64,000 bases of DNA, from NCBI RefSeq assembly GCF_003589595.1, contig NW_020656077.1, forward strand, positions 1,299,443 through 1,363,442, read 5' to 3'. This DNA is from Hyposmocoma kahamanoa. Its lineage: Eukaryota > Arthropoda > Insecta > Lepidoptera > Cosmopterigidae. Below the pieces are notes generated by a model. It searched no databases, was not told the DNA's origin, and saw only the letters and a list, made by a program, of their open reading frames with translations. The translations under genes were made by a program, and so were the position numbers. Below are positions 60,801-64,000 of this stretch, one piece after another (the first letter of the stretch is position 1; every line of letters starts with the position of its first letter).

Positions 60801-60931
60801 GCCTTGGTCTGTGCTGTTGTGGATCCAGCCGGAGCCGGACCGAACAGATCTACGATGGACTGCGAGGGCGCCGGAGCAGTCGACAGGAATGGATTATTCG
60901 CCGCAGAGTTTGTAGGAGACTGAATTTTATT
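51898..60931 (-). CDS. lap: AP180/PICALM clathrin-assembly protein (lap), C-terminal exons
   Basis: Endocytic adaptor: the family's N-terminal ANTH domain binds phosphoinositides and its unstructured tail binds clathrin, AP-2 and EH-domain proteins. Seven exons on the minus strand: 60751-60931, 59414-59572, 58798-59100, 58216-58339, 57232-57331, 54418-54489, 51898-52011. Phases agree and give 350 residues of tail. Visible motifs: NPFLS, SIVDLFG, DDLLSLGNPFADMF, ANPFMGMG, AFDDLEEVMRM, a Gln run, then the family-specific GKVLTGDLDSSLAQLANNL, MQWNSPKNSSKPGATW and the Met/Pro-rich end. The ANTH exons must lie to the right of 64000. If the weak donor at 58797 (GTTCGA) is not used, the frame stops at 58778, giving a shorter form ending SIFYA. 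The intron 54490-57231 carries a 1.1-kb TA element and a Penelope-type repeat pair. The longest in-window intron (52012-54417) has no known repeat. Confidence 0.93.
55410..56490. mobile_element. TA-target DNA element (CCGTAGACCGGGG family), 1.08 kb
   Basis: Ends CCGTAGACCGGGGTTACTTT and its near-complement AAAGTAACCTCGGTTTACGG, flanked by TA on both sides. The GTTACTTTGA/TCAAAGTTACCCC word recurs inside at about 55450, 56150 and 56275. No transposase frame. It lies in an AP180 intron. Confidence 0.75.
56836..57030. repeat. Penelope-type 3' repeats, head-to-head pair
   Basis: Reverse then forward copies share GGAAATGAAACTATTTTTCC and ATTTAAATCCGG; between them lie CCGACGTTTCGGGCCC and GGTCCCATGG. 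The two arms could form a long imperfect hairpin in the AP180 pre-mRNA. Confidence 0.75.
58523..58528 (-). terminator. Candidate polyadenylation signal of the short AP180 form
   Basis: AATAAA on the minus strand, about 250 bp after the alternative stop at 58778. It would be within an intron of the long form. Confidence 0.35.
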
Positions 60932-61649
60932 CTGAAAACAATTAAAACGTGCTTTCTAAGATTTTAATATCTTATACAAATTATATCAACTATGGCTCAG
61001 GACCGTTTGCTGATGAAATTATGACAATTATTAAACTTGGTGATTCCCCATAACATGGCGAAAAGCGGTTTGTACGTGGTACTCTGGGAACCGTTCGCAA
61101 ACAGAAATCGCACGACAGAGAAGAAAAAACTACGGGTATTAACTGGATGGTATACCGTTTTATTGTGATTCACATTATATGTATAGAGAACCGCTGCGAA
61201 GTTTTTCTGTACGTAAACCATCTGCCGTTTCAAGTGGACGAGGTTACAGGGTGTATTACAGCTATGCAACACAGAGGGAAAGTACTTTAAACATTATACT
61301 GTTAAGTAGATTTATTTGGTTAAATTACAGTTTTGATCAAAGTAATAAACTTCGCGGGAACGTTAGCTGTCAAAGTGAAAATGTAGGGTGGATCGAAAAA
61401 ATCGGAACGGAGAATCGATTCGAGACGTCAATAGTATAGTAGCGCACCGTGTACGGACGCATACATTCGCATTTTCTAAGAGTGCATAAGCTTTGCTTAG
61501 CGCGAGTCGTGACACGCGACATCCGTTATAGAATTGAAGCGTTCGATCGGTATTTAAAAAATGATATGAAATATCAGACGTGTCTAATGTTACGTATATG
61601 GCCTATTACAAAGCTCGATTCCGTTTTACAGAACTCGGCTGTAAAATTA

Positions 61650-61732
61650 AGACTAGAGGTTCGAGTTATAAGATTCAGTCGTTATAATTTGTTAGTATAA
61701 CGACTGAATCTTATAACTCGAACCTCTAGTCT
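61650..61732. repeat. Perfect hairpin, 37-bp arms, 9-base loop
   Basis: 61650-61686 (starts AGACTAGAGGTTCGAG) is exactly complementary to 61696-61732. It directly abuts the CACG-rich minisatellite. Confidence 0.95.
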
Positions 61733-61734
61733 CA

Positions 61735-61935
61735 CATGCAAGCACGCGCGGGCACACGCACGCACATGCGGGCACTCGCACGCTCGCGCACGCACTTACA
61801 GGCACACGCACGTACTCGCACGCTCACGAACGCACTCGCAGGCATTCTCACGCACTGGCACGCTCTCACACGCACTCATTAGCTTTCGCATGTACTCGCA
61901 AGCTGTCTCACAAACCCACTCGCACGCACTCACAA
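61735..61935. repeat. CACG-rich minisatellite
   Basis: About 200 bp of degenerate GCACTCGCACGC/GCACACGCACG units of roughly 10-14 bp. The minus-strand frame over it, rich in Cys and Glu (CEWVCETACEYM), is a by-product of the repeat. Confidence 0.9.
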
Positions 61936-62090
61936 GCATTCTAATTTCGTAACCATACTCCCATAAACGAGAAACCAATGCGGTACAAAATTATCAATAT
62001 ACGTACGTATTGCATTTGACAAAGGTTATTTCAAAATAACACGAAAACACTGTACTGAATAGTATAGCTTTTTTTCAAATTATGTTTACA

Positions 62091-62144
62091 ACGTGCAGGT
62101 ACAACTAAAATAATAACATTATTATTTTAGTTGTACCTGCACGT
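62091..62144. repeat. Perfect hairpin, 26-bp arms, 2-base loop
   Basis: 62091-62116 (ACGTGCAGGTACAACTAA...) pairs exactly with 62119-62144. Confidence 0.95.
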
Positions 62145-64000
62145 AGTAGTTGTCACATGACAACCAGACGCTTCCAGTGAAGTGTAGGTATTGATGCGCT
62201 AAACAGGCGGGAGTTGCCCTACTTGTTCTTACGTTCTCTTGTTCTTACTACGTCAACAGCGATGCTCCGGCCGCGTAGTGCAGTCGATCTTCGTATCAGT
62301 AGATAGGATATTTTGCTTCATGGAAAGATTATTTTATTTTTAAAAGTAAGTAATACTAGTACTTCATTTGGGAATTGAACCGATCAAATGTGAAAAAAAA
62401 AACATCCTTATCTTCATCGTCTGTCGATTATAAGGATTAATTAATTACTTTAAGGAGAGTATTATGCTCAAGTAAGTTAGTTTTTTAATGCAGTATTACT
62501 TACATTTAAAAGTAAAATTATATGTCGTGAAGCAAAATGTCTCATCTACAATTTTAAAGGACTTTCCCTCTGTTTCGTATAGCCGTAGGATATACGGGTA
62601 TATTCCCATCACCATCGACATGGAAATGTAAAGCGCAGACGAATAAGATTGAAAGCATGATACGATCACGATTTAACTTCAAATATAAATAGCGGAATGC
62701 TGAAGAGCTACTGAACGACCGTACAATATTTAAATGTAAATGGAGTAGAAAATCTTTTCTATAGGGCAGCTAGAGAACTGAGTTTCGCTTAGTAACGATG
62801 AAAATCGATATTCTATCACGAATTCAAGACGAAGTTGCACTGCTTTGGCTGAATTAAAGGCCACAAAAACAATCTTGTTTGCTCAGGTGCGAGCTACCAC
62901 GACCTCCGAACATACGTCAAATTAGTAATAAATTGGATGCGTCGCTAACTTCTATTTGTCACTATCGTAAAAAAATTCTGCAACGAAATCCAGAACACAA
63001 AATACAAAGGAATAAATATGCCGTGTATTGCAATCACATTGTATAGGAAGAGTATTAAATTTATATCCTTTATTTACACTTTAAATTGCGAAAAATGACA
63101 AAAAAATATATAATATACGATTACGGTTTTGTTTTGGAAGTATTGAACTAATTCAATTAACAGTAATAAGTGTTATTTTTATAGTCATTAACGTCGGTAG
63201 TTATTGATTGTTGACCAAGGAATGCAAATCCCGTTGCTCATTTTTTGGATTTTTTCGAAAAACTATAAGACTTCAGTAGATTCGTGATTTACTTGAAAAT
63301 AAAAGCAAGTTTTGGCACAAAATCAATCAAATTTTAATCTAATCTTCGGAAGGTTGGAATCTTAATTATCCAAACATAACACAATTTAATCAGTCTTCTT
63401 TGAAATAACGCATATATAGAACGACGTCTATCACGAGGCATTAAAATTTCTGGAAATCAGTTTTCTAAAAGAAGATAAGAAAAATTAACAGACATTAGTC
63501 ATTAAATACTTCAAAATTGTATAACAGAAAAAATACAACAAGTAAAAAAATTTCACAAAAACACCACATCGTAACTATCAGTAAAATGCAAAAAAAAACA
63601 AATGTGAGTAAAGTAACTAAGTCTTTAGAAATAATCTAATATTTTTTCTCTGAAACAAAAAAGATCTTAATAATGATAAAGCGCCAATTGTTTTAGAATT
63701 AAACCAGCTACGGATTCAGTTGCACAAAATTCCAAAATACTGTTTGCGAAAACGTGAATAGAAACGTTAAAAAAATCCGGATTCGATATTAAAATCCGGA
63801 TTTCAAAATGTAGTAAAAATCCGAGAAAATCCAGATTATTTACTTGCAAGTCATCCGAATTTCATTCCCCATTGCTGACTAGTCAGGCAACATTCGATAT
63901 GAACGATGTGAAGAAACAACAACAAAAATAAATTCATTATGTTTACATTTTCCTGAAAATTTGATTAGAAATTATTATTATTTTATAACTTGTCATTTCC

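Larger units (their letters stand above)
60932..64000. other. AP180 intron (right-edge part)
   Basis: An intron acceptor precedes the exon at 60931, so this is intron up to an exon beyond the window. No ANTH-domain coding sequence was found. It contains two perfect hairpins and a CACG-rich minisatellite, listed separately. Confidence 0.55.

Noticed and set aside
61796..61978. Cys/Glu-rich 60-codon minus-strand frame
   Set aside because: It is encoded by a CACG minisatellite, and the residue pattern follows the repeat unit.
1..64000. CRISPR arrays, operons, bacterial-type signals
   Set aside because: The genes are spliced and animal-type; none of the repeats has the regular short spacer layout of a CRISPR array.

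Overview
This looks like a window of lepidopteran (moth or butterfly) nuclear DNA. It is AT-rich, its genes are intron-split, and it is full of mobile-element debris of kinds I associate with Lepidoptera: cecropia-type mariner, Penelope-like and R1/Jockey-type LINE remnants, tRNA-derived SINEs and TA-, TTAA- or 8-bp-target MITEs. The species cannot be fixed from the sequence. There is one 400-N assembly gap (8698-9097).

Three conserved genes anchor the window, all on the minus strand. (1) Positions 1167-10080 hold nine exons of a mitochondrial ACSS3-type acyl-CoA (propionate-CoA) synthetase; its C-terminal exons lie beyond the left edge. (2) Positions 37520-43184 hold a complete six-exon alpha-SNAP gene of 292 codons, the SNARE-disassembly adaptor. 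(3) Positions 51898-60931 hold the C-terminal half of the AP180/PICALM (lap) clathrin-assembly gene; its ANTH-domain exons lie beyond the right edge. Alpha-SNAP and AP180 both act in vesicle traffic, but there is no sign that the neighbourhood is functional.

Between 10 and 37 kb the window is mostly transposon-derived. It includes a TTAA-flanked piggyBac-like element with two other repeats inside it, two about 0.95-kb copies of an element carrying a decayed THAP zinc-finger first exon, a Penelope-like remnant, two dead LINE reverse-transcriptase fragments, two mariner remnants and several perfect hairpins. Within this region lies a small two-exon gene (30194-30637) for a predicted secreted basic protein that I do not recognise. 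A possible second exon of a paralogue lies at 34780-34979. This pair is the least explained coding signal in the window.

From 43.2 to 51.9 kb, between alpha-SNAP and AP180, there are a foldback-type element, a GC-rich multi-hairpin MITE, an 8-bp-TSD MITE and about 4 kb of plain AT-rich DNA. Exon boundaries were placed by reading frame, GT/AG sites and phase agreement. All family names come from recognition of motifs, not from a database search.
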